Source: Lepisosteus oculatus (lineage: Eukaryota; Chordata; Actinopteri; Semionotiformes; Lepisosteidae). From it: DNA of 64,000 bases. This document shows, piece by piece, positions 1 through 13,766 of the stretch. The notes beneath the pieces are model-generated. The model saw nothing but the letters and a program-made list of their open reading frames with translations, had not been told where the DNA came from and did not search any database. The DNA lies in NCBI RefSeq assembly GCF_040954835.1, contig NC_090698.1:70625284-70689283 (forward strand). The letters are read 5' to 3'. Each line of letters opens with the position of its first letter. Position 1 is the stretch's first letter. The translations under genes were made by a program, and so were the position numbers.

Positions 1-1353
1 TCTACTGAAGAATACTTGCTAGATTCCTCTGCAACAGGTTCTATAAGGACAGTAAGAGTCTTTGTCAATGTGCAGTCCCCAGGCCACAACATCTGTAGCA
101 ATTACAGCACTAGCTGTAGGCAGATTAGTAATATCCCACTGGGCTTATCTTCCTCTCACTTCACATCTTATGCTGACTCATACATTATGGCTGGGGGGGC
201 ATAGGTGGTTAAGAACTTCAGCTCCATAGTGGTATGAGGCCTAGTCACAGAGGCATTCACTGTTTCTTTTCAGATTTCTGATTTCAGGTGTTGCCAAGTT
301 CATAGACCCATTTGTTGCAGCTGTTTCTGTGAGCCTAATGATTTTCTGATGTGATATGGAGCATCAGTCAGTTTAAATTTCAGCTTATTTTCTTTGTGTG
401 CTATCAGCCAAAAACAGTGCATAGACCTGAATTTCTGATGGTCTTTTTATCAAACCAGATTAAAGTGCACTGAAGCATAAGAAGGACCTCTGAAATAGAA
501 ATGATATTATAAGAAGATCCATCACAAAAAATATTTCACACTTTGTACTGTGCTATAGAAAGGAAACAGCAAGCAAAGCATCATGTGTTAATTTACATGG
601 TATAATAAACATGGATTAAAAGTAGCAAAGCAGCACATTTACTATACCTGCTATTTAACTTTAATGAACAGATTACCCTTTCACCCAGATGAACAGAAGG
701 GAGTCTTTCAGCCTACAGGAAAAAGCTAACCCAAAATGATCCCTTTGTGAACACTACACAAACCCAGTAAATAAAGTCATTAAGCTGCACTCCTTGAAAC
801 AAAGAGCATTCACTGGCATTTGGAAGAGAGCCCTTCTTCTGCTGAGCAAGTCAAATATCAGAGGCCACTTATGATAAATAGAATGTGGAGTCCAGTTGTG
901 TTCTGGCCAGTGGAGTAGTGGGATAAACTCCTGGCAGGCTCTGTTGTCAACCTTGCCAGTTATTGTCATACACCCAGAGCCCGATCCCTGTTAATGGTGG
1001 ATTGGAGATATTAAGTTAATTTAAGATGTCATAGAAAACACCTTAATACATTCAGAAATGTGAAGTTCTTTGACAGTAATGTACATTGTTAAGCCAAACC
1101 TATGCTCTTGCCTCCATATACAGTAGAAACTAGAATGAAAGTGGATATCCAAGATTTGGAAGAAGTTCTGGGCTACAAGATGGGGGCATTTTGTTACAAT
1201 AATTATGATGTGTCCATTTAACACATTTCCCTACGGTGTTGTGGAGTTCTAGAACCAGTAAGACAAGCTGCTCCTTGAACATAGCAGATCAAAAAGGTCT
1301 GTTCTTACAAGATCCAAGAAAAATTGTTCCGGTCACAACATTATAAAATGTAT

Positions 1354-1456
1354 TTTGAAGAAGGCTCCACAGCTGAAAAGTAGTGTTTTTTTCTTTACCT
1401 TTCAACGGGGAATAACCCTTTATCTGTTCCTTTGCAGGCTATGTACCCTGATGTAG
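1354..1456 (+). mobile_element. copy A of a small retroelement family with hammerhead-like head
   Basis: A degraded copy: TGAAGAAGGCTCCACAGCTG, then T-rich sequence, an AATAAC block and a GTTCCTTTGCAG block. It shares order and spacing with the copies at 28725 and 5696. The GAAAC part of the core has become GAAAAG. Confidence 0.55.
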
Positions 1457-2654
1457 CTCTCTGTAAGTACTTACTTCTTACTGTACATGATTAAAATGCT
1501 GCTTTGGAAAAAGTCCAAAGATGAGGAACAAAAAGACCTCCAAGACAGATAGGTATGTTTAACATGGACAGCTTAAAGGAACTCTTAATATGTTTAGCTG
1601 GGAACAGGGCAGACATTAAAGAGATCTGAGGCATTTAAATTCCCAAAAAAGAAATGACAATGTACTTCCAAACCACTACTTCAAAGGCAACATCGGAACT
1701 AAGACCAGATGACATAAATGGAACTCAAGCGTTAGTACATTCAGAAAAGACAATAAGAGACTCTCCTTTTTAAAGAGACTGCATGATTTAACAATACAGA
1801 GGCTGTTGATTCATGTTAAATAAGGGTTTGTTGAGATTCCTAACTCTAAGTACTTATAAGCCAGAGTACTGGACTGGACCACAGTCTTGACTTGTTTATA
1901 TCCCTCCTAAAGTCATATACAGTAGTTCAGAAACCATTTTATGTGGGACAGTAAAGCCAAAAGAATCTTGATTTTTAATAAATTCCTAGAACCATTAAGA
2001 AACTGGGAACACAGTGCACATATGCACCAGAAAAAACATGTTCCCTTGTTGTCAACGTGGCATCTGGACATCACTTTGACAAGAGATACAGTATATCAGA
2101 AATAGCTACAGTAGTGTTTCTTTAAGAAAAGCTGCTCTGGGATGAATAAAAAATGAAATTTGGAAGACGATAATTTAGCTCACATAAGATGGATCATTCA
2201 TGGAGCTTAATTTACTTACAAAAGTACACCTTCAACCCACAGATAAACACTGATGTTGATAAGCTAATGTTTTCCATTCTTAATTTATCATCTCTCCCCT
2301 TGCGTTTCTAAATTATATTATTTCACACCAGTGAGGAACTGGAAATGAAATCGGATTAAAAGAGCTGATGTTCCATGTGCAAGTGAGAGGCAAACCACCA
2401 TTAGGTTGCATTTTTCATGAGCTCCTAATGTTACGGTGCGACAGACAAAATTAAAGTTGAATGGTTAAAACTGAGGAACAGGTTTTAGTGGAAGCCGGGT
2501 GTACTTATCCAAAGCCACAACCTCTAAAGTGAGGAGCTCCAGTGGGAAGCCCAATACTGACCACTGAGATAATGGGAAAGAGTCCTTAAGATAAATCACT
2601 TCATTGGCCATATACAATTTCTTGCATTAGGAATTTGTCTTTTCGCATACCCCA

Positions 2655-2870
2655 GCTTGCTCGCCATGAGACACACAGACAGGGAGAGAAGCTGGGGGTC
2701 AGACCACAGGGTCAGTCATTTATACAGCGCCCCTGGAGCAGTTGGGGTTAAGGGCCTTGCTCAGGGGCCCAACGGAGTAGGATTCCTCTGTCGGCCACAG
2801 AATACGGACCAACAACCTTCCAGCCACAGAGCCACCACACCGCACCACATAGCAAATACTCTGGTGCAGT
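2655..2870 (+). repeat. dispersed fish repeat fragment
   Basis: Contains CAGCGCCCCTGGAGCAGTTG, GGGTTAAGGGCCTTGCTCAG and GGGCCCAAC, a block I recognise as repeated in many fish genomes. I cannot name the parent element. Open frames on both strands across it are not genes. Confidence 0.6.
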
Positions 2871-3569
2871 GGTGACTGATTGGGTGATTAATTAATGAGT
2901 CTGCATTTGTGGCAATTATAGGAGGCTTGTGTCTGATTGTGTGAGGCTGTGACACCTAAAGTTTCATGTGAAGATAAAAAGCAATAAAGTATTAAAACAA
3001 TGACAGTAACTAAAATAAAATACCATCTACAGTAGATAAATAAATACACTTTCTGCACTCACACTAACACATACTAGCAAGCACGTTTACAATAGTATGA
3101 TCAATTCCACTTTCTGAATTTTCCTTTTAAAAATACTTTTTGTTCCTCTTCTATTCTTTGTGGCTTTGTACTCTTTTTAAACTGTCTTGTTCCAGAGTCA
3201 TTTGTGAAAACCATTGCATTTTACTGATTAGCATAGTAAATGAATATGATGCATCAACAAAGATTCATTGGGCGTGGTATTACAGTATGTTTAAAACATG
3301 ATTAATACACAATATATAATATTGATGATATTGAGATTCATTCATTAAGCTTTAGATGGGTGCGCCTTTACCTACAGTAATTGTACAGTATGTCTGTTGT
3401 TCTGGGCTTCTATCAGAGTCACTTTGACCATATACTTGATAGGTGGGGATAGGTTTTTAGACCATACAGGCATCATACTGTAAGGGTTGCTAATAAGAGG
3501 AGGACATTTAGCCAGACTAGGTTATCGAGGTGCCACTTGTTTATACATCCCAGGTTTTTTTTTTCAGAT

Positions 3570-3790
3570 GTTCTTTGAAGGACCAAGGATTATTCCCACA
3601 ATTCTATGTGCAAAGTGTCCATTTTTAGTCATAAATTTATGGTGACTTATTTTAAACTTATTTTTTCACCTCCTTGTTTCAGTATTAGTCCAGATGTAGC
3701 CATGCAGGGTGTCTTTGTCAACGCCTTTCAAGATTTTAAATACTTTGCATCACTGTTGTACTGTACATCCTTGTGAGAAGTGGTAGGTTA
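3570..3790 (-). mobile_element. CR1/L3-like LINE tail fragment
   Basis: On the minus strand, 3760-3715 encodes KVFKILKGVDKDT, the conserved EVFKILKG-D block of this LINE group, followed by the degraded RGH and SVxLWN regions. Same family as 50815-51262. Confidence 0.7.
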
Positions 3791-5695
3791 AGACAAGACA
3801 GGATTTTTAAACAGCATTACCCAGGATGCTGCGGGGAGAAAGCACCCACCCTCAGTCACCTGGCCAGCTGGGAGAAGATAATTGGTGAGATCATGATAAA
3901 AAAGAAAGCAGAATCTTGCACTGGTTCGTCAACATCTTCTGTCTGGAGAGACAGAATAATGCCTATGACTGACTATGGAACCTGCATGTGAGTTTTGCGA
4001 GATTCTTGAATGTTTTTAAGAAAAACTTGGGATGAGACTTTGTTGGATTAGCTGCCTGGTGTGTATAGAGAAGGACTTGAAGTGGTCTTGGTAGTAGATT
4101 GGTAGATTGAAGAAGAGCATAGAGTTTTGTTGTGTGATTTTGATTAATTTCCTTGCACTTTTTTGCTAATTACCTATTTTTTTAAGTATCTTGTGCTACA
4201 TCTTGTGTGCAATTTTTTTAAATAGAAATTCCTAAACATGTGTCTGAAAATAGAAAGATTATTTTTCCTTGGTATATAAAAGCCCCATCACTTTACCCCA
4301 GAAAGCCACCTCCCTTTTCCCAGGAAGATTTACAGCCGTTTAAAACCAAATATGATTTGTGTGATAAGGTATATGTTTATAAGCAGAGTGCTTATAAATC
4401 TTAACAAATTCAGCATTCTATCTGTATTTTCAATCTGTAAAGAAAACAAGTTCCAGATTTCCTGCTTGGATGTGAAGGCTTGGATCTCGGGTTTGATTTT
4501 TTATGTAATGAATGCTGTATGTTCTCCCAATGTACAATATTTATGGGTTTCCTACCATCTTCCAAATCTGTGCTGGCAAGGTAAACTGGTTGACTCTAAA
4601 GTGTCCTTCTGTGTCAATATAATATGCTTTGCTCTGCAGGGTGTAGTCCTGACTTGTACCTTATTCCTTTGGGATTCTGGGATTCCTTGACCTTTACCAG
4701 GAATAACCAGATTTATGATTTCGGATGGATGGGATTTTAGTTGCTGTAATACTTTACTGTGAAAGCATGGCACTAATTAGGGTGAAGGATTTGATGTACA
4801 TGTGGTATTCTGGGCTTTTTAATGGGAGACAATTTTACCACATCAACAGAGATGGAATAAGTAATACACATGAATAAACAAGAGCTATATTTAAGAATAG
4901 GAGCTACATTTGCTTGTACTGCAATATTTGACAATCGTCCCAGAAAAGAATATAATTGAGAAAAAAAATGTTTAGTCATGCAAATGTAAAACATTTTCCT
5001 GGTCTTTTTTGACATACTGTACATCTACTATGAAAGAGCAGGGCTATGCAAGCAAATATTTAGCTGATGAATTTTTGCATGTGTGTCATTTTTAAATTCT
5101 TCTCTTCATTTCTATGTGTATTTCTCAATACCCTGAAATAAAAATGATCTAAAAGAAAGTACACTGAATCTACTCTGTCATAATTTTGACTTGACAAAAT
5201 GCAGCATTAATTTGTAGATGATTTAAGTAATATCAACAGAGACTAATGATGAGTTAAGGTATTCCTCAGTTTCCTCAGAAATAAAATGTGGAAAACATTC
5301 CACATAAAGAACATAATAAAAACCTGTTGATTTCTTAAACTCATATATGGGCTAAGAGCTCTTTATTAAATGATTTACTGTACCTATTACTTAATGTGTG
5401 TAACAATTCAATAATTTAATAGAAATTAATAACTAAAAATATACAATTGCATTAAACTGAATTCTGTTCTATTACTTGTCAAAATTCTGTTATTAAATAA
5501 TGAGGTTTGATATGACTGTCAGTTGATTTGAATCTTAAGTTGGGGTCCAAAGAGTTATTATGTGTTCAATGCACATGTTTCTAAAAATATCATAACTTTA
5601 GGTTTCATGTAATCAGTTTATTAAAAAAAATTATCTGTGCAGTAAATTAATGTTCAGTAATGCCCAGAATTTCTCAAGGTGTTCTAATATACAGT

Positions 5696-5857
5696 AGTAA
5701 TAGGTTTATTCCATGCTGAAAAAAAATAAAAAAGAAAACACAATGGTGTACCCGAATGTTGTGTTGTGTTTTCTTTCTTATTTTTTCAGCATGGAATAAA
5801 CCTATTACTTGTTCCTTTGCAGCCTACGCATGCTGAAGCAGCTACCCACCTTATACA
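5696..5857. mobile_element. copy B: inverted duplication forming a long hairpin, plus element tail
   Basis: The left arm (5696-5742) and right arm (5764-5809) are near-perfect reverse complements, with one substitution and a two-base length difference in an A-run, around a 21-nt spacer. Each arm matches the middle part of the family (GTGTTTTCTTTC ... CAGCATGGAATAAACC), once in minus and once in plus orientation. The plus arm continues into the tail block GTTCCTTTGCAGCC...ACGCATGCTGA...GCAGCTACCC. Confidence 0.75.
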
Positions 5858-6566
5858 CAGTAGTTATGTATATACAGTATGAAGCAGTCTTTAAACATAG
5901 GTAATAGCTTTAAAATGAAGCTGACACTTTACTTTTCTAAAACCCTTTTGTATAAATGAACCTTAGATAAAGGTGAAGTTTGCATTTCAGTTTATGGGAA
6001 TAAACATTCTTCTTGTGACTATCAAAACTGTTAGACAGTGCAGTCTAACTGTAACCCCAGAGGGCAGTGACATCATCAGTGTATGCGGAGGAGCAGTGAT
6101 GAGCTTATGACAGCAGCTGCCAGGTGCTTGCTTCATTCCTTAAGACAAGGAAAATTGTGTGAGGGAAAAGACTTTCACAAGTCACAACAGTGTGATCCTT
6201 CGATATAAACTCAGCAGATGGAGAGGAATGATCCAGGAAGGAATACAAGCTTGAGAATGAGGAGAGCAAGGAAAGTGGCCAAACTGATGATGTTTTGTTT
6301 CATGGTTAAATACTGTAAATGACAGGTTTTGTGCAATTGAACTCCAGTCCTATTTTTTTGCTAAGACTACACAGCTGGTAGGAGGAGGAATGGAGAGGGT
6401 TTGCTGGCTGTGAATTGATTAAACAAGCTATTGATGGATTCCAGCAGATGATCTATAACCTGGAGACCTGGACACTGGCCCTGCAGCGCTAGGTGAGTGG
6501 ACAGTATGGATGAGAGAAGGCAAAAGGAAATGGATGTGAAGCAGAACAGCCACTACAGTATCATTC

Positions 6567-7137
6567 TGTTACGTCCACGGACAGAGATCCGTGTCAGGTC
6601 TTGTGGTAGACCCTCTGCGAAGCGGTAAGAGCTGGAGAAGACAGGAGGCGTGGTAAAAGGGAACACACAGGGACTTAATAGTGCACAAAATAATAGTGAC
6701 AGTCCGTGAGACAGGGGAGACAAAGAACGGCATCCAAATCCTAACAGGTCCGAAGGCAGGTCAGGGCCCAGTCCGGGAGTCCAGCAGCAAGTAATCCATC
6801 CTGGGACGCGACAAGGTTAAAATCCCCAGGAGGGGGAAAACACGAACAGACAAAACATGGAGGTCCAAGGGTGACGGGGCAAGATCCTCCAGACCCCGGG
6901 CTCAGGGAGCGGGAGGTGTCGGGGATGAGGCCTGTGCCCTCAGGAGACGGACGTAGGGTTTCCTGGTGCTAGGCGGGCCTCGCGACATCCTTACCTTAAT
7001 GTTGAGCCCCGAGGACTGGAGGAGCTGGTCTTTAAATAATACACCTAAGAAGGTACACCTGGGGAGCTTAGCAACAATCACAGGAGGAATAACGGGAGTA
7101 GTTGGGCGCCCTCAAGGGAGGGATGTCAGGCGTGACA
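6567..7137 (-). mobile_element. solo LTR (571 bp), same family as 27854-28358
   Basis: Begins TGTTACG and ends CGTGACA (TG...CA ends), flanked by 5-bp near-identical duplications (cattc at 6562-6566, cattg at 7138-7142). On the minus strand it starts TGTCACGCCTGACATCCCTC and contains CCTACGTCCG and TGAGGGCACAGGC, all shared with the plus-strand LTR at 27854. No internal retroelement genes lie next to it, so it is a solo LTR left by recombination. Fish Gypsy-type elements often have such ends, but the superfamily is not proven here. Confidence 0.75.
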
Positions 7138-7416
7138 CATTGGGGTCACAGCACAAGGGGCTGGTACAGCATGTTAGATACAGGACACTAATGCTTAGGT
7201 AAGTGTGAGCCTGGGGTTATTCTTCTCCAGAATGTTTGTTAAGAATTCTATACAAACATTCCGATTCAAAACATCTTTAAAACAACTTGATGAAAGACTT
7301 ATTCACTTTCCTGCTTTTCTTCCACTGTTTAATTCTTTACAATGGATGTTTCAAAGACAAGTAGATTAAGGCATTCCTTACTGTCTTGCTTCATATTGAT
7401 ATGTACTGTAATGCGC

Positions 7417-7685
7417 TTCGATCTGTCCATTTTCTAGTCACTTTACCCAGTACGGGGTCACAGGGGAGAAGGAGCCTGTTCTGGGAAGAAGTGGGGGCAA
7501 TTGTCTTCAGCGGGAATTCTCCCTGGATGAGACGCTGGTTCATCGCAGGGCACACAAAGGCACAAACCCACACACTTACACCAGGGCCTGTGATTATACG
7601 AGCCAATTAACAGACACAGTATGTCTTTGGACTCTGGGAGGAGACTGGAGCACCTGGAGAAAACCGTATCCTGTATGGGGTGTAA
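7417..7685 (+). repeat. dispersed repeat (CCATTTTCTA...GGAGCCT type)
   Basis: Shows in order GTCCATTTTCTAGTCACTTT, AGGAGCCTGTTCTG, TCATCGCAGGGCACAC, CAATTAACAGACACAGTATG and TCTTTGGACTCTGGGAGGAG. This is a widely dispersed fish repeat whose class I do not assign. Confidence 0.65.
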
Positions 7686-7689
7686 TAGC

Positions 7690-9659
7690 GCATGCCTTAC
7701 ACCCCCGTCCAAATTAATGAACAACCCAAAAAACAATGCCACGGGCACAAACAGGATTTAAAAGATCACTGCTCAGAACCTTAAACATTTTTCTAAATAT
7801 AGGAAGTACATCTAATTCCTCCCAGTTACATAGACTCACTAGTTAGTAAGATGTCCCTGGGGTTCCACACTAATCCCCAGCCTGGAGGTCCCCTACATGG
7901 GTTCTGTTCAGTTATTTGCAGATATTCCCAGAAATTATACTGCACATATTCCTTTAAAACACCATCCACACAAGAAGGAATGGAGTCTCTCATACTCGTC
8001 CCTTCAGATTGCTAATATCTCTGCCTGCTATGATAAATGTGTCTTGTCTTTATTAGCGCTCCAATAAGATGGCATATATTACATACAGAAAAGCAAATTC
8101 CTCAGCCTTAACCTGGGATTAGTGTTTCTGTATCTGGTCATCCATCTTAAAGCTGCGTGATTAATTTTCAGAGAGCATTTTTAACCTGTGGATAATATCC
8201 GTGACTTTCCCCAGCACAACCTCAATTTTATTTTGCTACTGAAGATCTTCTTTCCCTCGTCACTACCTACCTACTCATTTATAATATAAATCCTTCTCAC
8301 CATCACTCACTAGCAAAGAGCACAGCTGCTAAACCCATTTTGTAGACGTCTGTCTGCAAACTAAAAGGCTTATAAAAATCAGGACTTAAAATTTGGGGCC
8401 ACAACATTAAGAACAAAGACCATCCTTAAGCCTTTGGAAAGGCTCCTACATTTTGAGGGTCTAGGAAACCAAATTGTGCTGAGGCTCGCCGGGGAATTTT
8501 ATTAGTGGTTGGCAAAGAAGAACCACCCCCCCCTCCCCAGACAAACCATTTATAATACCAAACCAAAGCTGAAATATATTCCGTTTTTCATTGATAGGGT
8601 GCTTTAGCCTTGTCCACTTATGGTTTTATGAAGCCTCTCTCAAATTCCCTCAGTGTCTTGCAGTTTGCTGTCAGACAAGCCTTTCCCTTAGTTGCAAAAA
8701 TGGGGTCCGTTTTATCCAATGGCTAACCCAGTCCACACTACAAAATTACATTATTTCAGTATGCTGTTGAGCACTCTGATTTTGCCAGTTATTTTTTTAA
8801 TTTATTATATTTTGTATTTATTAATTTATTTCTGAATCTCTGAAACTAAATGCAAATAATGACACTACTGTAACGGATGTGATGTGCTGCTTTAAACTAT
8901 CAGATATCTTAAAAGGGTTTTGGTTTGCTTTCCCAAAAGCAACTAACTGCAACTGTTTTCTCCAAAGATAGAAATCATGATTTATCAAATTTACCTGGAA
9001 TTTTTTTTTACTCCTATTAAAGCTTTCTGATTAGTTCTAAAGTTCTAAAGTCCACCTCCACTTCAGACCTTTTTACTACAAACAGTAAATGGGTTATAAT
9101 CTGGTCCCAAATCCTTGCTTCATACTGACTGAATAATCTGCAGATTTGTTCATCAATTTTGTCAATTTTTTTTTCAGACCATGACTGGAAACGCTATAAA
9201 AAAGTACAAAAATATTAAGAAACCTGTGATGTCGCTGTGTACCTGTAGGGTGTACTGTACCATGTTGTGTTGAAATTTCAGTCTTTGAACAGTCACATTA
9301 GGTGACTGCAGCTCTGCCTTTATAAAGGTGCAATATAAACGCATACAGCATATCTTCAGACGAAGCTGATCTTTTTGTGGTTTTGCAGGGAGCAGCTTAT
9401 GCATACCTAGAGACATTGCCTGCAGTCCCTAAAATATATTGTGAATAAGTCAATCATTTTTATCTGGTCTTGTTGATTCTGGGCTTGTAAATTTGTTATA
9501 GCAAAAAACCCTCCTGGCCAAAGAGCAGTTTGTTTAAGTATTATATTTGTAGACTTGGGTCCTTGGTTCAGTGCTGGGCTGGGATGCCTTTGTTGGTACA
9601 GTTTCCAGTTTACCACTTCCTTCCATTGACATGTTGGCTGGATAATGGTTTACAACCAT
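7690..9659. other. intergenic, nothing recognised
   Basis: AT-rich with poly-T and poly-C runs and no exon or repeat I can identify. The same applies to 5860-6566 and 9779-10734. Confidence 0.5.
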
Positions 9660-9778
9660 TACAACCACAGACGAGACTGGAAGAGTTACGTGGGTCCTTT
9701 AACTACTAAATACAAAATGGGCTAAATGGGTTAGATGTCTTCTTGATTTTTACTTTTTTCTTATGTTCCTATGTTAAT
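9660..9778 (+). mobile_element. CR1/L3-like LINE 3' terminus
   Basis: Only the terminal block is present: GGGTCCTTTAACTACTAAAT, then AAATGGGCTAAATGG and a TTCTTATGTTCCTATGTTA end, matching the ends of the copies at 29145 and 50815. Confidence 0.55.
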
Positions 9779-10734
9779 TAATAATATATTCAGTTTGGGG
9801 AGGACATAAGCATTATTTTTTATATGATACTCTGATACAGGTATGTCAACCAGTTTGTAGTGTAACTACTGTTTTTTTCTAGTCAGAGATAATGGGAAGA
9901 TATTAGTCAGAGACAAATATTTAAGAAATAAAATAAGATTTATTTCTACTGTCCAGTTGAAAAACTCTTGTGTTCTTGAGAGCCTGGCTTGTTTTTTGTG
10001 ATACTTTGCAGCAGATTTATAGATTGAGCTATAATCCTTAGAGCATTGTATTGTATCTATCATGATGGCTCTGAGCTACTTTTTGGTATTTTACATTAAA
10101 CCAAATACAGTAGTTCTTTTTTTAACTCTTCCATCTGTTGTTCACTGCAGCAAGGTCTGCACACAGTACAAACTGTAAACATTCTGTGTTGTTCAAGATG
10201 ATTAATGCATAGTTTTGTTAATCAAAACCATAATATATAATATATACAGTAGCACTACCAACTTGCATGTTTACTCAATAGTGTATTTTTCATGAATAGA
10301 TGAATATAAGTCCTTTGTGTTCATCTTAAGGAACAAACCCATGAACACTGCTACACTAATATAAATGTCTGCAACCTCCTGTAACATTTTATCAACTCAG
10401 ATGCTCCTGTGAATTTTGTCCCATTTGTTTGGAACTCCTCACAGTGTAATTACAATATTTATTTTACTAACCCTTAATACAAACAGCTTAATATAAATAC
10501 TCCCCGAGCGCTGATTCATAAGGGTTGAGGATGTTGGCTCATGCACCTGGGTCCAAATAAATGTGCATCCCTCTGAACACTAATGAGACCAGGCTGCTAT
10601 GTTCTAGTGCTCCTAAAAGACTGTTTTTTCCCCAACTTCAAGGTGAGGAGGTTCACTAAAATGTCTGATTAAGTCAACACTCCTATTTAATCCTATTTAA
10701 TACTCAATTTAGTACACTGCCTACACTTTAGGCA

Positions 10735-11165
10735 GCTGCATCGCCACTTTGTAGCCTGATCCTTTTACAAAAAATCAGCCAAGCAAGGCCTGGCCTCAGC
10801 AGTACTGGGATGGGAGACCTCCAAGGAAAACCAGCTTCCTTTTGTAAGTGTGGTTGGTAGTCCCACAGGCATTACGAATTTCTAAAGCAATGCTCCAGTA
10901 CAGCGACAAGGGGGACTGTATGTAGGAGGTGTGGTTCTTCAGATGAGATGTTAAACTGAGGCCCTGGCGGGCTGGCTGGGTGAAAGATTAAGGTCACTGT
11001 GTGCAATCTGGCCTCCCTTATCAATTCAATGGGTGAGGCAGTTCCCCACTCCTCCACCTGATCGGACACGTAGGGCTGCTGCTGAAGAATGGCGGCACTT
11101 CAGTGGTGAAAGAAGTGGGACCTCTCCTCTATGTCCTATTTGGGATGTCTTCAGATGAAATGTGC
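10735..11165 (+). mobile_element. 5S rRNA-derived SINE, nearly full length
   Basis: The head contains AAGGCCTGGCCTCAGCAGTA and GTACTGGGATGGGAGACCTC, the internal promoter region of 5S rRNA (GTACTTGGATGGGAGACCGCC). The body CTTCAGATGAGATGTTAAAC...CTGAGG follows. SINE3-type elements use a 5S head and an RNA polymerase III promoter. Confidence 0.85.
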
Positions 11166-11169
11166 AATG

Positions 11170-13766
11170 TTAAAAACAAGGAATTAATTCTTTGCCTCGT
11201 TTACGAGCAGCCTTCCACCCTTTTTTTGGATGTTCTCAATTTCTCGATCTAGCAAGGCTGGGTAACAGTACTGCTGTCACTGGTAGGAATCCCCTTGGCC
11301 TGCTGCTCCACAGGCTCCCCGCTGTCTGCAGAGCTCTGTCTTCTGGTTCACTTGCAGTCTCGATGTTCCCTTGGCGACTTCAACAGTAGGGCCACAGCTG
11401 TATGTGTTTTGTGTCATGCAATGAGGCTGACACCCCTATCTGCCTGCTTAAAGTCTGTCTACCGAATTGATCATGTCTAGCTCTTTGTTCTGCTTCATCT
11501 AGTATATCTTTCCACTGCTTGAGATGTTCCTGTTTTCTCCGTACTGTTACTAAGAAGTATAATAATTTGACACAAAAAGTAATTAACTCTAATATTCTGA
11601 CTGTTGCTGTTACCACTTCAGTAATCTCCCTGCATATTCTTTTCATTCTTTAAAGTGAACTATGTAAGATTTGTCCTTTGCAGTCTGTTCAGTATTATAT
11701 TCTACCAGAATATCTGTTAAGAAGATGAGCTATGTCCTATTTACCTAAACTCTGTAGCGATTCGTGTAGAAGTGTTTTTATAGAAAACCAGGTGTCTTTC
11801 AGAGTTTTGGTGGGGTTAGCCCCCGTTTCACCCACAGAAATTGATTACAGGCACACAAAGGAAGGAGATGGGGTGAGGAAACGTCTTGACGGAGAAATAA
11901 ATAAGAGTTTCTCGGCCAGCTTTCGACATGGACTCAGAAAAAGGAACCATTGTTCGTAATCCAAGATGAAAACGGGGACAGCAGCAGCCTTGTTCTGTGA
12001 AAGCTCAGAGGCTTCAAAAGATAAGACATGTCTGAATGCCTCATTGAAGCTCGCAGAGGATATTCCAGGAGAGCGCTGTGTCAACAGCGAACCACTCACA
12101 AGACAGCGGAAAGCTACATCATAGTAGGGGGGATTCCGACATGGAAAAACAGTATCCTGAGAAAACAGAAAAAGGGCCTCAATTATCCCATTAGCAGCAG
12201 TGCAGGGGTGAGAGCTTACCGAGTGGGAAAACTGACATGTTATAGCTCAGGGGAGTCTCGTTCTCCTAGACCCTTCAGTCCAATTCACGAAATGAAAAAG
12301 AGATCATCTACAGACCTTGGCAGCCAGCGTATCTTTGGGGATTAATTGAAAATTGTGACTATTTATTTAAAGAACTCACTAGAAAGGGACCACAGAGCTC
12401 ATTGTGTTGCTACTAGGAGTTGCTGTGGATCTGAAAGTAACCACACAGTGAAGTACTCATCGACTCTCTGGCCGCCAGCTGATGTAGAAGCGGACTCTTG
12501 TCTGCCTTTTTGAATGCAGCGAGTGGCTTGTCAAAAGTCAGTCAGCAAGAGGCTATAGTAATCCTCTGTAGCGAATCAATCAATCCCTCAACCGGGGCTC
12601 CAGGAGATTCAGGCTGTAAAAGCTAAGAGGTTTCAGAAAATAAAGCAAAGCTGCATCATTAGGGCATTGCCAGCGGACACGGGTGATCTGCAAGAGGCTG
12701 AAGTGGTTTCTGTACAGGAGAAGGGTTGACCTGAGGAGTTAGAAAATATGAAAAAAAAAAAAACTTCCCAACTCCACCTATTCCTGCGCCACATTTGCAT
12801 CTGAGGTTTGGACCGGAGTCCAATGAGATTATGGCTTCTATTGTAAGCAGTTCAGTGGAAACATTTGTGATCTTTGGAAGGAGGACCGGAAAGCATTAGG
12901 CCGGCTCATCTGTACAAGTCAACATCTGAGGAGCAAAAGGAATGATTCAATGGAAAAATATATATACTTTGTCATACAGACCTAAGGTCACTAACTACAG
13001 TATTTGTTCATTTAGCACATGCATGCACTCTCCTGTAAGGTGGGCTTAGCCCTGTGAATTAGTGGATTAGCACTAAGAAACTTTTAATATTAATCTTAAT
13101 TTAAGGTTTAGGTATGCATTTGATTACTGTATGAAAAAGTACTGAGCAAGAGCTGGAATTTGACATCTTGGCCAGACTGTCACAACTTGATCGTTTTTGC
13201 CAAGAATGGCATGTGTATACTGCTGACTAGGCAGGGATGTGATGATGTTGGCTCGGGAGTACTTGGAGAGTAAATACATCAAGTAAATTATAGCGTACTA
13301 AAAGAACATAGTGGACAGCAGTATGCAGTTTTCAGACACAAATTTAGTAAGTGTCATGTTCCAAGTTCTTGCATTAGAGCCTTTACTAGGGTTTACAAGT
13401 TTTTCTTTAGGCAAAGTCATGTATAGTATATGACTTCAAGATTTCATTGTGAACTCACCTCCATGATTTTCTACAAAGACTCCACAAAATACATGGAGGT
13501 AACTCAAAGATGACAAGTTCATAGATTGCCTGGCATGTTTATAACATTGCTTTTTCCCTGGAAATTTCTTGGGCCTCATAAAATTTGTCAGCTGAATCTC
13601 TTACGACATATTTTTTGTGGGCTGAACCTGCTCCCACAGTTTCCTGAACCTTGTGTAGATCTACGGGGTGCGTTCGGCGGTGAAGTGGAGCTCTTAAAAG
13701 AGAGCCATGCCTCCCCACCGAACACACCTGTTTATGACTCGAGGCAGCTATGGAAAGACTGCGCTT
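11170..13766. other. intergenic, unassigned
   Basis: Several 60-105-codon frames overlap on both strands between 11192 and 12345 (the longest is 12028-12345, plus). None has a recognisable domain or paired splice signals. Slightly higher GC than the surroundings. Confidence 0.45.

Larger units (their letters stand above)
1457..5695. other. intergenic; repeats only
   Basis: Outside the repeat at 2655-2870 and the LINE tail at 3570-3790 I see no exon, RNA gene or recognisable element. The 112-codon frame at 4352 is AT-rich, without similarity or splice signals. Bases 1-1353 are likewise featureless. Confidence 0.6.
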
